Part shown: one piece after another, positions 26,536 through 36,021 of the stretch | Numbering within the stretch: position 1 is the first letter of the stretch | Layout: each line of letters begins with the position of its first letter | Assembly (NCBI RefSeq): GCF_000513275.1 | Contig: NZ_CBVJ010000012.1 | Location: 42,157 to 106,156, forward strand | DNA length: 64,000 nucleotides | Source: Paenibacillus gorillae | Lineage (GTDB): Bacteria; Bacillota; Bacilli; Paenibacillales; Paenibacillaceae | Direction of reading: 5' to 3' | Notes under the pieces: generated by a model | Told to the model about the DNA's origin: nothing | Database searches by the model: none | What the model saw: the letters and a program-made list of their open reading frames with translations, nothing else | Translations under genes and position numbers: made by a program

Positions 26536-27459
26536 ATGATTCAGGCCGAGCGCAGACAAGTACGCTTTAGGCTGTCCAATCGCATGAAATTGTTTTGGAT
26601 GGCAGTTCCATTTGTAATCATCGTATTTATTTTCAACTATATCCCTCTATTCGGATGGATATATGCATTTTTTGATTACAAGCCGGGAGTACCGCTTTGG
26701 AAAACGCCATTCGCTGGATTGGACTATTTCAAGCTGATGTATGACGAGCGCAAAGATTTATTCAATGTGCTTCGCAATACGATGATTATGAGCGTGCTGG
26801 GCTTGTTATGTACGCCGCTGTTTGCCGCATTTGCAATTTTTCTGAATGAGATGAGATCGAAGTCGTTCAAGAAGATTGTACAGATTACAACGACACTGCC
26901 GAACTTTATTAGCTGGGTGCTCGTGTATGCTGTATTCTTCATGTTCTTCTCCAGCGACGGCTTTATTAACAAGGTGCTGTTTCATTTCGGCTGGATTGAT
27001 TCGCCGACGAACGTGCTGGGCAACAACGATATCGTGTGGTACGTGCAGACGGGGATTGTGATGTGGAAAGGGCTTGGCTGGGGCGCCATTATTTATTTGG
27101 CTGCAATAGCCGGCATCGATCAAGAGCAATACGACGCCGCGAAAGTGGACGGGGCCGGACGCTTCCGCACGATCTGGAATATTACGGTGCCAGGCATTTT
27201 ACCGACATTTTTTGTTCTGCTCCTGCTTGATGTCAGCAATATGCTGTCTAACGGCTTCGACCAATATTTTGTCTTTTACAACCCGCTGGTAGCTACTCAT
27301 ATTGAAGTGTTGGATTACTATACGTACCGGGTCGGCATGCTGAATAGCGACTTTTCCTATTCGACGGCTCTTGGCATCAGTAAGACTGTGATCAGTATTA
27401 CGCTTCTATTTACAGTCAATAATCTGGCCAAACGAATACGCGGAGAATCCATCATATGA
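26536..27459 (+). CDS. Sugar ABC transporter permease, LplB family
   Basis: 307-aa CUT1-type permease with six helices. The EAA loop is QYDAAKVDGAGRFRTIWNIT. FNYIPLFGWIYAFFDYKPG at the N-terminus and FSYSTALGISKTVISI near the end are family features. ATG 26536 has GGAGAG about nine bases upstream; GTG 26521 is an alternative adding MESKP. There is no ATPase gene nearby, as usual for this class, which borrows a shared MsmX-type ATPase. Confidence 0.93.
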   Translation: MIQAERRQVRFRLSNRMKLFWMAVPFVIIVFIFNYIPLFGWIYAFFDYKPGVPLWKTPFAGLDYFKLMYDERKDLFNVLRNTMIMSVLGLLCTPLFAAFAIFLNEMRSKSFKKIVQITTTLPNFISWVLVYAVFFMFFSSDGFINKVLFHFGWIDSPTNVLGNNDIVWYVQTGIVMWKGLGWGAIIYLAAIAGIDQEQYDAAKVDGAGRFRTIWNITVPGILPTFFVLLLLDVSNMLSNGFDQYFVFYNPLVATHIEVLDYYTYRVGMLNSDFSYSTALGISKTVISITLLFTVNNLAKRIRGESII

Positions 27460-27472
27460 GGAGGGACATCGA

Positions 27473-28366
27473 ATGAAGCGGTTCCAGATCGGCGAGTTTT
27501 CATTTCATTCTATCAACTACATCGTGTACACCCTATTCATGCTGCTGTGCATTTACCCGTTCTATTACATTCTAATCAATTCCATCAGCAGCCCGGATGC
27601 GATTATCGACGGTGTCTACTTTTTCCCGAAAGGCTTCACACTGGATACGTATATCCAGCTGTTCCAGTCGGACAATATTATTAATGCCTTTATAGTATCC
27701 GCGTCGCGCGCTGTTATTGGCACAGTCGTGACGGTTATTGCTTGCGCTTTCTTCTCTTATCTCATTACGAAGCGCGAAATGTTCGCAAGAAAATTTGTCT
27801 ACCGGTTTGTCATCATTACGATGTATCTGAATGCAGGGCTTATTCCTTGGTACATTACGATGCGGGGATTAGGGCTGAAGGACAACTACCTGCTGTACAT
27901 TTTACCAACGATCATATCGGCTTATTTCATTATTCTGATCAAGACTTATATGGAGTCGCTGCCCATCGTTCTTGAAGAATCGGCGATGATGGACGGTGCA
28001 GGCTATCTGCGGCTGTTCAGCCATATCATTCTTCCGGTGTGCATGCCAATATTGGCGACGGTCGCCGTCTTCCATGCCGTCAATCAGTGGAATTCTTGGA
28101 CGGATAATTACTTTCTCGTGAGCAACCCCAAGCTGCAGACGCTGCAGCTCATCCTGCTCAATTATTTGCGGCAGGCGGAATCGATGGCTTCCGATGCGAA
28201 TCGGCAGTTGATTACTTCAGCAGCAGGGATAACCGGATTCCGGGTTTCCTCCGCATCCGTTAGACTGGCGATTACGATGATCGTAACACTGCCTATTATG
28301 ATGGTCTACCCGTTCATGCAGCGTTATTTTGTCAAAGGTATCATGATGGGTGCTGTAAAAGGTTAA
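27473..28366 (+). CDS. Sugar ABC transporter permease, YtcP family
   Basis: 297-aa partner permease. The start is INYIVYTLFMLLCIYPFYYI, the EAA loop EESAMMDGAGYLRLFSHII, and the C-terminus MVYPFMQRYFVKGIMMGAVKG is characteristic of the family. AGGAGG precedes the ATG, 13 bases after lplB-like. With the preceding permease it forms the membrane channel for the lipoprotein encoded next. Confidence 0.95.
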   Translation: MKRFQIGEFSFHSINYIVYTLFMLLCIYPFYYILINSISSPDAIIDGVYFFPKGFTLDTYIQLFQSDNIINAFIVSASRAVIGTVVTVIACAFFSYLITKREMFARKFVYRFVIITMYLNAGLIPWYITMRGLGLKDNYLLYILPTIISAYFIILIKTYMESLPIVLEESAMMDGAGYLRLFSHIILPVCMPILATVAVFHAVNQWNSWTDNYFLVSNPKLQTLQLILLNYLRQAESMASDANRQLITSAAGITGFRVSSASVRLAITMIVTLPIMMVYPFMQRYFVKGIMMGAVKG

Positions 28367-28387
28367 GAGCTTATGGATGTATACCTG

Positions 28388-28403
28388 GCTTGCTTCGGCA
28401 AGC
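28388..28403 (+). other. Hairpin between permease and binding-protein genes
   Basis: GCTTGC-TTCG-GCAAGC with a TTCG tetraloop and extendable TATAC/GTATA outer pairs. There is no U-run, so it probably stabilises mRNA or sets expression of the abundant binding protein. Confidence 0.5.
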
Positions 28404-28446
28404 TTTGTATAGCGTAGCAAATCGAACATTATAGGGAGGGTTCAAC

Positions 28447-30180
28447 ATGCAAACCAAATGGCGGAAATCTTTGCTTGCACTTAGTTTGACCGTAGCGATA
28501 GCCGTAACAGCGGCAGGCTGCTCAAGCGGCAAGCAGAATGGACAAGAAACAGGTGCCACAGAGGGTGCGAAGGAAGGGCAGTCTAAAGAAATTACGCTGA
28601 CCATTTATGGCAACGGCTTTGGAGGCTCTGTTACACCAGGCGTTCAAACGGACCGAGTGGCGCAGGAAATTAAGAAAAAGCTGAACATTAACATCAGCAC
28701 GGAAGCCAAAGTGAATGACGACAAGCTTAACACGATGATGGCGAGCGGCGATTTGCCGGATATTATTTATGCAGAGCGCCGGCATATGAAGCAGCTCATT
28801 GACGGCAATCTGGTCATTCCTCTTGACGATCTGATCGCCGAGCACGGCAAGAGCGTTTTGGAGGAATCACCACAGCGGATTGAATTCAGCAAAAAGTATT
28901 TAAGCAATGATACGCATAATTTATTCTTTATTCCGCTGCTGGCTGGCGATGCGCCTAAGGAATATACGTATGCATCCCCGGGTTACATGGTTCGTTGGGA
29001 TTACTACAAAGAACTGGGCTATCCGCAATACAATAATTGGGAAGATTTGCTGCAGATCCTGAAGCAAATGCAGGATAAGCATCCGACGAATGAAAAGGGC
29101 GAGAAAGTATATGCGATGGCTCCGTTGTTCGAATGGGGCTACAGCATTCAGACGGAATTCTATGACCGCTATAACGGCAAGCTGCTGCTTGATAAGTTTA
29201 TGGATGTTGATCCTGAGACGCTGGAAGCAAAAAGCGCAATTCTGGAGCCTAATGGCAGCGTATGGGAAACAGCCCGGATGTATCAGAAAGCAAATGCACT
29301 GGGACTGTTCGATCCAGACAGCTTCACGATGAAGTATGACAATATGCTGGAAAAAATTAAGAGCAACCGCCTGTTGTTCAGCTGGTGGAATTGGGCAGGC
29401 ACGAACGAAGCGAATGACGCATTCGAGAAAGCCGGCGAATTGAAGGGCTGGGCGCCGCTTCCTCCTGCGAAGGGACAAACGCAATATGTTGGCGAGTACG
29501 GCTCAATCGGCCGTCTGGACTCTACGTTCGCTATCTCCAAAAACAGCAAAAACCCGGAACGTGCGATGGAATTGATCAACTTCCTGGTATCTCATGAAGG
29601 CTCCCGATTGATTATGAACGGCATAGAGGGCGTTGACTGGGAAGTGAAGGACAATGTTCCTATGGATACTGCGCAACGAATTGAACAGTCGAAGGCCGAT
29701 CCGGACTTTGGTGCGAAAAGCGGTATTACGAAATATTACAACTGGAGCGGTTTCTCGGCCGGCGCCATTGATCCGAAATATAATGTGCCGACCAACTTCG
29801 GCAATATTATTACCCAGCAGCGTCTGGACAAAATGAATCCAATCGAAAAGGATTACAGTAAGCATTACAACATCAGCTACCCGGGTGAGCTAATTGAGAA
29901 GCTCGTGGAGCAAGGTGAGATTAAGAAAAACGGAACGGACTATACGCAATTTGCGGCGCTGCCGATTGTAACTCCGGATAATATTAAAAGAATTGACGGA
30001 AAAATCGACGAGTACATCAAGCGTATGGTTCCGAAGCTGATTTTGGCTAAGGATGATGCTGAATTCAATCAAATCCAGACTGGCATGATGAAAGAGCTGA
30101 CGGGTATGGATTTGCAGAAATCGGTAGATTATTGGACCGACGCTTACAAGAAGAACAAAGAAGTTGTTAGAGGAAACTAG
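28447..30180 (+). CDS. Extracellular solute-binding lipoprotein (LipO/LplA type)
   Basis: 577-aa substrate-binding lipoprotein with lipobox TAAGC (Cys25) and a glycine/lysine-rich tether. LNTMMASGDLPDIIY, the repeated aromatic patches and the C-terminal TGMMKELTGMDLQKSVDYWT mark the large family-1-like oligosaccharide binders that accompany LplB/YtcP. Positioned last in the ABC set under YesMN. The ligand is not readable; plant or host oligosaccharides are usual for the class. Confidence 0.93.
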   Translation: MQTKWRKSLLALSLTVAIAVTAAGCSSGKQNGQETGATEGAKEGQSKEITLTIYGNGFGGSVTPGVQTDRVAQEIKKKLNINISTEAKVNDDKLNTMMASGDLPDIIYAERRHMKQLIDGNLVIPLDDLIAEHGKSVLEESPQRIEFSKKYLSNDTHNLFFIPLLAGDAPKEYTYASPGYMVRWDYYKELGYPQYNNWEDLLQILKQMQDKHPTNEKGEKVYAMAPLFEWGYSIQTEFYDRYNGKLLLDKFMDVDPETLEAKSAILEPNGSVWETARMYQKANALGLFDPDSFTMKYDNMLEKIKSNRLLFSWWNWAGTNEANDAFEKAGELKGWAPLPPAKGQTQYVGEYGSIGRLDSTFAISKNSKNPERAMELINFLVSHEGSRLIMNGIEGVDWEVKDNVPMDTAQRIEQSKADPDFGAKSGITKYYNWSGFSAGAIDPKYNVPTNFGNIITQQRLDKMNPIEKDYSKHYNISYPGELIEKLVEQGEIKKNGTDYTQFAALPIVTPDNIKRIDGKIDEYIKRMVPKLILAKDDAEFNQIQTGMMKELTGMDLQKSVDYWTDAYKKNKEVVRGN

Positions 30181-30192
30181 ATAGGTTGAAGG

Positions 30193-30214
30193 GCCGGCAG
30201 CCTAGGCTGCCGGC
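30193..30214 (+). terminator. Strong hairpin after the binding-protein gene
   Basis: Ten-base GC stem GCCGGCAGCC/GGCTGCCGGC with TA loop, lacking a clear U-run; partial terminator or mRNA-end protector. Confidence 0.5.
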
Positions 30215-30286
30215 CGGCGTGTTATCACCTTCGGAGTCTCACTGCTGCAGAAGGAATGAAGGCAGCTACAGGCTGCTGCAGCGAAT

Positions 30287-30472
30287 CAAAATGTAAATCT
30301 GCATGTTGAAAGCCGGATTTTCGATGAATTAGCGCATCCAAATGCAAATGTGCATTTGGATTGGCCTGAAAAGCCTCAAAAGGGCGAAAATGTGGGGTTT
30401 CAAATGTACTTTTACATTTTGAGCGCTGATTTGGACCATTTGGGGCTCATCAGCCTGCACATTTGCATTTTG
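30287..30472. repeat. Four copies of a 17-base repeat CAAAATGYAAAWSTRCA
   Basis: Copies at 30287-30303 (+), 30338-30354 (+, first A is C), 30405-30421 (-) and 30456-30472 (-). Each is preceded, on its own strand, by AGCG a few bases upstream. Two direct plus two inverted copies allow large stem-loops; copy 2 alone also forms ATCCAAATGC/GCATTTGGAT. The motif fills the 415-base gap before the putative glycosidase. Confidence 0.75.
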
Positions 30473-30551
30473 TTGCTCGCTTAGCACGGGAGCGCTGGCA
30501 CTTAAAGCATTGGAGCATAGGAAGATGAAGTGTATGTAAGGGTTACTTTCT

Positions 30552-30573
30552 GACCGGCACCTTGTTGCCGGTC
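30552..30573 (+). other. Hairpin before the 714-aa gene
   Basis: GACCGGCA/TGCCGGTC stem with CCTTGT loop then ATTCTTATT, ending 9 bases before the AGGAGGAG ribosome site. It may be a leaky terminator or leader structure. Confidence 0.5.
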
Positions 30574-30595
30574 ATTCTTATTAGGAGGAGAGCAT

Positions 30596-32740
30596 ATGGG
30601 AGAGTGCAACACGGGAATGTGGGGGATACCAGGGCTGTCGGAGCCGACAGTGAATGGCAGGCATGAAGCAGGGCAATTCAATTGGGAGCAGAGGGAGGTT
30701 AGTGCTGGAGTATTTGAATTTACGCTGCAGCTCAATGATGACCGGTCAGTTGGGAAGGACGGCAACCGAGCAGCTGAGCTGGAGTTTGCCATCGACGGCT
30801 GGTCGGTGAAAAATCAGGTGATGCTGCCGGGATCGGTATACGGAGGCAACCGGTTTCAGTCCCGGCGTATGCCGTATCCGCCGATATTCAAAGCGGAGGA
30901 AGATCTGCGCAAAGATGTGCCGGTGACCGTTACAGATATTGCTCGTTTGAACATCGGGCAAGGGGAGTCCCGATTGGAGCGGGACTCCCGGGATTTATCT
31001 ACGCCTGCAATTGGCATCTACATGCCGGACAATAAAGTTGGCTTCTGGCTGCTGCTAGAGTCTAATCTTTCTGGCGGTCCGATTGGTATTGTAATCACGG
31101 AGAACGAAGACCGTTCTAAGGCGGCTCTATCGTTAAGAATTCCGACTGGCGGCGCCAGCTCGAACGGGGAAACAACGGTGCAGCTCCATGCCCATGTGTT
31201 TCCATGTACGAACGTGACAGAATGGATAGGGCGGTTTGCGCCAATCCGCAAGTCATTGGCAAGACAGCAGCAATTGCCGTCCGTTATCCCCTTTTTTGCA
31301 GCGTGGGATATCCTAGAAACGAAGTATAACGAAATGAACTGGGCAGAACAGGAGAACTATTATTCTGTCGGGCTGCGGGAGAACCATTTTCAGGATTGGC
31401 AATGCGGCTGGGTAGGCGGCGGTATCACGACGTATACACTGCTGGCTGCTGGCAGTAATAAAAGCCAGGAGCGAGCTCGTCAAACAATCGATTTTATGTT
31501 CCGTACGCAAGCGGAATCAGGGCTTCTGCACGGTATTTATTCGCAAGGGCAGTATCAGGGCGACGGCTTTGACCGGGAGGATGCTTCAAGGTGGCATCTC
31601 GTCCGTAAAAGCGGGGACGTCTTATATTTTACCCTCAAACAAATCGCGCTCATCGAGCAGCAGGGTGAATCGGTACCGGATGCGTGGAAAACCGGAGTGA
31701 AGCGGCTGGCAGACGCCTTCGTTCGTTTATGGGAGCAGGACGGCCAATTCGGACAGTTTATCGACGTCCATACCGGTGACATTATCGTGGGCGGGTCTAC
31801 TTCTGGTGCGATTGTACCTGCTGGGCTTATGCTGGCAGCTGAATATTTCAACAACGAGGGATACGCAGCAGCAGCTCGCGAATCCGCGCGCTTATATGTG
31901 GATAGAGATTTGAGAGCAGGCTATACGACGGGCGGACCGGGCGAAATTTTACAATGTCCGGACAGCGAATCGGCATTTGCGCTGCTGGAATCGTTGATCG
32001 TGCTTTATGAAATGACGGGTGAACAGGAGTGGCTTGCATCAGCTCAGGAAGCGGCGAACCTGTGCATCACCTGGTGCGTATCCTATGATTTTCAATGGCC
32101 TTCCCATGCGGAGTTTGGCCGTCTGGGAATGAAAACGGCGGGAACGGTGCTGGCAAATGCCCAGAATCAGCATAGCGCCCCGGGCATTTGCACACTGTCC
32201 GGTGACTCTTTGCTGAAGCTGTTCCGTGCTACTGGCGACATGCTGTGGCTGGAGCTGCTTCGCGATATTGCCCGTACGATCCCGCAATATATGTCTCGCG
32301 ACGACCGGCCGATCATGAGCTGGGATGAGCCTAGCAGCCGCCTGCCTGCCGGGTTTGTCAACGAAAGAGTTAATCTAAGCGCATGGGAAGGCGAAGACAA
32401 AGTCGGCGGCGTATTCAATGGCTCCTGCTGGAGCGAGACGGCGCTTATGCTGACTATTGTTGAGGTGCCGGGGTTATACGTTCAGCCAGATACCGGGATT
32501 TTCACAGCGATTGATCATATTGGCGCGGAACGGATTGCTGAGGCGAACGAAGGCGAACTTCGCTTGCGGCTGTGGAATGAGACGTCTTTTCCGGCCATCG
32601 TACATGTCCTCTCTGAGACGTCGCAGGAAGCCCGCAAGCCTTTAGGTCAGCAGCAGGCGTGCTCGCTGCCGGTTATTGAGCTTGCTGCCGGTGCATCGAT
32701 AATCGTTCAATTTGGTTCAGAAGGATTTCAAGTGATATAA
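30596..32740 (+). CDS. Putative cytoplasmic glycosidase-like protein, six-hairpin (alpha/alpha) type, unknown family
   Basis: 714 aa without signal peptide. About 240 residues of beta-rich sequence come first, then a helical region with repeats like FDREDASRWHLVRKSGDVLY, FVRLWEQDGQFGQFIDVHTG, GSTSGAIVPAGLMLAAEYF and GEILQCPDSESAFALLESL, consistent with an alpha/alpha toroid, and a short beta C-terminus. I do not recognise a named glycoside hydrolase family. Its position directly after a sugar ABC operon suggests cleavage of the imported oligosaccharide. AGGAGGAG precedes the ATG. Conserved acidic residues (DREDAS, WDEPSS) are candidates for catalysis, which is inference only. Confidence 0.6.
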   Translation: MGECNTGMWGIPGLSEPTVNGRHEAGQFNWEQREVSAGVFEFTLQLNDDRSVGKDGNRAAELEFAIDGWSVKNQVMLPGSVYGGNRFQSRRMPYPPIFKAEEDLRKDVPVTVTDIARLNIGQGESRLERDSRDLSTPAIGIYMPDNKVGFWLLLESNLSGGPIGIVITENEDRSKAALSLRIPTGGASSNGETTVQLHAHVFPCTNVTEWIGRFAPIRKSLARQQQLPSVIPFFAAWDILETKYNEMNWAEQENYYSVGLRENHFQDWQCGWVGGGITTYTLLAAGSNKSQERARQTIDFMFRTQAESGLLHGIYSQGQYQGDGFDREDASRWHLVRKSGDVLYFTLKQIALIEQQGESVPDAWKTGVKRLADAFVRLWEQDGQFGQFIDVHTGDIIVGGSTSGAIVPAGLMLAAEYFNNEGYAAAARESARLYVDRDLRAGYTTGGPGEILQCPDSESAFALLESLIVLYEMTGEQEWLASAQEAANLCITWCVSYDFQWPSHAEFGRLGMKTAGTVLANAQNQHSAPGICTLSGDSLLKLFRATGDMLWLELLRDIARTIPQYMSRDDRPIMSWDEPSSRLPAGFVNERVNLSAWEGEDKVGGVFNGSCWSETALMLTIVEVPGLYVQPDTGIFTAIDHIGAERIAEANEGELRLRLWNETSFPAIVHVLSETSQEARKPLGQQQACSLPVIELAAGASIIVQFGSEGFQVI

Positions 32741-32768
32741 AGAATGTTGAACTTATATTTAAACAAGA

Positions 32769-32816
32769 GAAGCTTCCCCCTTCTCCACTTCAGTGGAGGG
32801 CGGGGAAGCTTTCTAT
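32769..32816 (+). terminator. Terminator after the 714-aa gene
   Basis: AAGCTTCCCC/GGGGAAGCTT arms (32769-32778, 32801-32810) with an inner CTCCACTT/AGTGGAG stem, then TTCTATTT. Confidence 0.8.
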
Positions 32817-32879
32817 TTATAGAGCCAAGAACGACAGGGTGATAAAAAAATGATTGGAAAAAAAAGGAGAATTACAAGA

Positions 32880-33147
32880 TTTGTCGAATTAAACAAAACT
32901 CGACAAAGAGGAGGCGGGCATCAAAATAGAGCAGGAGATCTCTTAATGGAGGGGAATAATGACGATTATAGTACTGTGGGCAACAATGGAAGGCTGCTGC
33001 ACTATTGTTTCAAACGATTCCCATCATATGAAATATCGGTTGTTTTAAGTGAAAGAGGCATGGTTTCAACAAAAATCGAGATAGCTTGGCATTATTCGCA
33101 CTAATTTGGTGTGAATAGTTGATTATTTGTCGAAAGAGCGTTATAAT
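32880..33147 (+). promoter_or_regulatory. TTTGTCGA sites and promoter of the FCD regulator gene
   Basis: TTTGTCGA(N12)TCGACAAA forms an inverted repeat at 32880-32907, and a third TTTGTCGA (33126-33133) falls inside the spacer of a clear promoter, TTGATT (33119-33124) - 17 - TATAAT (33142-33147). The 446-base gap 32741-33186 otherwise holds only the terminator and an 84-codon frame without convincing features. Confidence 0.6.
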
Positions 33148-33207
33148 CCCATTAATCATCAGTGAGTAACAACACGAGCTTACTGAATGCCCGAAAGGAT
33201 GAACAGA

Positions 33208-33948
33208 GTGACATTGGAATTGCAAAACTTACAGCTGGAGTACGAGCTGCTTAAGGAATTGTTAAATGCCGAAAGCCCTTTGGGAGCCAGTACGTTGGTT
33301 CATACGCTAGGGAAAAAATATGATCTGAGTCAAGCAACGATCGGCCGGAAGCTGATGGAGTTGGACGTGGAAGGCTTTACCGTTCTGGAAGGCCGCAAGG
33401 GCCGGATTCTAACAGAGGAAGGAAACAAGCGCATTGCGTTTCTGGAAAGGGAGCTGCAGCAGAAAAATGTGAATGTCCGGCTGCTTCAGCTGTTGAACAA
33501 TTCCGGAGAATCCGCTTTGCTTGATGTGCTTGTCGCCAGGCGGGCGCTGGAGCGGGAAATTGCTTCTCTGGCTGCGCAGCGGGCAACGAAGGAAGATATT
33601 CTTTTGCTGGAGGAATCGATAGCTGCTCAGTTAAAGCTGTTGTCCAAAAATATGATCCCTTATGAGGAAGATCGTGAGTTTCATACTTTATTGGCGCTCA
33701 CAGCACGCAATCAGGTTCTTTTCCATGCTGTTCAATTAGTCTGGCAGACGAGCAGAGACTTTATGGAAACCGCCTATATCCGCCGTTCGGTAGGCAGTGA
33801 GCTGGTTGTTGATCACCAGCGGATACTCGATGCGATAGCGGCGGGCTCCCCGGAGCAAGCGGAAGCAGCAATGGTTACGCATATCAATCAGATGATCGAG
33901 GATGTTAAACGTTATTTCGCGATCAAAAATAGAGAGCAACGTATTTAG
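33208..33948 (+). CDS. FCD-domain transcriptional regulator (GntR/FadR-like) of the hydantoinase operon
   Basis: About 246 aa. The N-terminus has a winged helix (LVHTLGKKYDLSQATIGRKL then MELDVEGFTVLEGRKGRIL) that is not a standard GntR domain. The C-terminus is FCD-like: VARRALEREIASLAAQRA, EEDREFHTLLALTARN and HQRILDAIAAGSPEQAEAAM with the metal-binding His/Asp pattern. GTG 33208 has AAAGG nine bases upstream; ATG 33187 is an alternative. It precedes HyuA by 30 bases and probably controls the whole run to 44614. Confidence 0.8.
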   Translation: MTLELQNLQLEYELLKELLNAESPLGASTLVHTLGKKYDLSQATIGRKLMELDVEGFTVLEGRKGRILTEEGNKRIAFLERELQQKNVNVRLLQLLNNSGESALLDVLVARRALEREIASLAAQRATKEDILLLEESIAAQLKLLSKNMIPYEEDREFHTLLALTARNQVLFHAVQLVWQTSRDFMETAYIRRSVGSELVVDHQRILDAIAAGSPEQAEAAMVTHINQMIEDVKRYFAIKNREQRI

Positions 33949-33978
33949 CAGGTTGCGCAGGGTGAAGGAGTGAAGGGG

Positions 33979-36021
33979 ATGGATGCCATCTACCGGTTGG
34001 GCATAGATATTGGCGGTACGTTTACGGACGCGATCGTCACGAATGGCGAAGGTCAGGTTGTCGCAACACTTAAGACGCCTTCGGTTGCCGATGCGCCTGA
34101 GCAGGCCATCTTTCATGCGCTGGAGCAATTGCAAGACCGAGGAATTGATACGGGTAAAATTGATCTGTTTGTTCATGGCACCACGCTTGGAGTAAACACA
34201 TTAATTGAAAGAAACGGCGCAGTTACCGGTCTGCTGGTGACGGAAGGCTTCCGCGATGTGCTCGAAATCCGCCGGCTTCGGCTTGAAAATACGACGAATC
34301 TATACGGAGACAAGACGCTTCCGTTAGTTCCGAGGCATCTGGTGAAGGAAGTTGAGGAGCGGCTGCTTGCGGACGGCAACGTGCTGAGGCCGCTTGTCCC
34401 GGAACAATTGTTAAAGGCGGTTGACGAGCTTGTTCAAGAGGGCGTCACAGCGCTGGCAATCAGCTTTCTGCATTCCTATGCGAATGATGAGCACGAGCGG
34501 CAGGCGCAGCAGCTCATTCGCGAGCGTTATCCGCAATTATTCGTCTGTACAAGCAGCGCGATTTGGCCGCAGCAGCGGGAGTTCGAGCGAACATTGGCTA
34601 CTGTAATGAATGCTTATGTAGGCGAAAGAATGGGCTCGTACTTTAACCGGCTGCAGGCTGGAATCGGACAATATGGCGTTGAAGCTGCACTGCTGTCGAC
34701 AATGTCCAACGGAGGCATCATGACGGCAGCAAGAGCGGCGGCGGAACCTGTCCGGACGCTTCTGTCCGGACCAGCTTCCGGCGTCATCGGCGCTACTCAT
34801 ATTGCGGAGCAGGCAGGTATATTCCAAGTGGTGACATTCGATATGGGCGGAACGAGCGTAGATGTTGCCTTAATTGATAAAGAACCGGCTTATTCTACTG
34901 AAAATCAAGTTGGCGACTTTCCCGTTATTATTCCGGCGGTAGATGTGACTGCAATTGGCGCCGGCGGAGGCTCCATCGCCTGGGTCGATTCGGTAGGCGT
35001 TCTGAAGGTAGGCCCGCGCAGCGCGGGCGCCAAGCCGGGGCCTGCTTGCTACAATCGGGGCGGTGATCAGGCTACGACGACGGATGCGTATCTGCATCTT
35101 GGCATTTTGCAGGCAGATCGTTTTCTCGGCGGTCAGATGCGGTTATATCCCGAATTAGCGGAACAGGCGCTTAAGCGGCTGGGCCATCAGCTTGGGCTAA
35201 ACGCGACGGAGACGGCGCAAGCGATATTGGATGTAGCAACAGCTAACATGTACGCACAGTTCTCGCCGCTGATGGCGCGCAAAGGCGTCGATCCCCGCGA
35301 TTTTACGCTGCTCGCTTATGGCGGAGCGGGGCCGATGCATGCTTTTCTAATGGCTCGGGAGGTTGGCATTCGCCGGGTTCTCATTCCGCCTTCACCTGGA
35401 ACCCTTTGCGCAATGGGCTGTACAGTTGCCAATCTGCGCAATGATTTTGTCTATACGCATCACAAGAACAGCAGCAGTCTGAATGACGATGAGCTTGCGG
35501 GTCAATTTGCCGGGCTGGAGCAGCAAGGACGCCGCTGGATCGAGGAAGAAATTCGCGGCGGCGTGAAGCCGGAGCGCATATATGTCATTTATAGCGCGGA
35601 TATGCGCTACGAAGGACAAGCCTTCGATATGGAAGTCACGCTGACAACTGAGGATATTAACAATCCTGAAGGAGCTGTCGTGAAGTTTCATGCGCTTTAT
35701 GAGACGGTATTTGGCATCAGCCAGCCGGAGGCGGAGGTTATGTTCGTCAATTTGCGGGCTACGATCGTTGGTGTGCTTCCGAACAAGAGCAAGGCAAGCA
35801 TGCAGTCGCCAGCCTTTAGCGGGAAGCCGATTGAGACTCGGAGGATTACGTTTGACGGGCGTCATTATGAGGCTAGCGTACTGAGCCGCGAGCAGCTTCC
35901 TGACGGGGAGCGGATACCCGGTCCTGCAATCCTCGAAGAGTATGATACGACAGTATTCGTCCCGCCTGGCTACTCGATTTATAGAGATGTGAACGGCAAT
36001 ATAATCGGGGAGGCGGAATGA
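33979..36021 (+). CDS. Hydantoinase/oxoprolinase family protein, subunit A
   Basis: 680-aa ATP-dependent cyclic amide hydrolase subunit. The phosphate-binding motifs are LGIDIGGTFTDAIV at the N-terminus and TFDMGGTSVDVALI; VTAIGAGGGSIAWVD and GPACYNRGGDQATTTDAYLH are family hallmarks. Homologues act on hydantoins, N-methylhydantoin or 5-oxoproline, or form acetone carboxylase. ATG 33979 has AAGGAG eight bases upstream. Its stop overlaps the B subunit start (ATGA). The genomic set with a transporter and an M24 enzyme points to uptake and ring opening of a cyclic imide or lactam. Confidence 0.93.
   Translation: MDAIYRLGIDIGGTFTDAIVTNGEGQVVATLKTPSVADAPEQAIFHALEQLQDRGIDTGKIDLFVHGTTLGVNTLIERNGAVTGLLVTEGFRDVLEIRRLRLENTTNLYGDKTLPLVPRHLVKEVEERLLADGNVLRPLVPEQLLKAVDELVQEGVTALAISFLHSYANDEHERQAQQLIRERYPQLFVCTSSAIWPQQREFERTLATVMNAYVGERMGSYFNRLQAGIGQYGVEAALLSTMSNGGIMTAARAAAEPVRTLLSGPASGVIGATHIAEQAGIFQVVTFDMGGTSVDVALIDKEPAYSTENQVGDFPVIIPAVDVTAIGAGGGSIAWVDSVGVLKVGPRSAGAKPGPACYNRGGDQATTTDAYLHLGILQADRFLGGQMRLYPELAEQALKRLGHQLGLNATETAQAILDVATANMYAQFSPLMARKGVDPRDFTLLAYGGAGPMHAFLMAREVGIRRVLIPPSPGTLCAMGCTVANLRNDFVYTHHKNSSSLNDDELAGQFAGLEQQGRRWIEEEIRGGVKPERIYVIYSADMRYEGQAFDMEVTLTTEDINNPEGAVVKFHALYETVFGISQPEAEVMFVNLRATIVGVLPNKSKASMQSPAFSGKPIETRRITFDGRHYEASVLSREQLPDGERIPGPAILEEYDTTVFVPPGYSIYRDVNGNIIGEAE

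Noticed and set aside
32850..33104. 84-codon frame between the glycosidase-like gene and the FCD regulator
   Set aside because: Its ATG has no well-spaced ribosome site, the composition is not protein-like and it overlaps the operator dyad.
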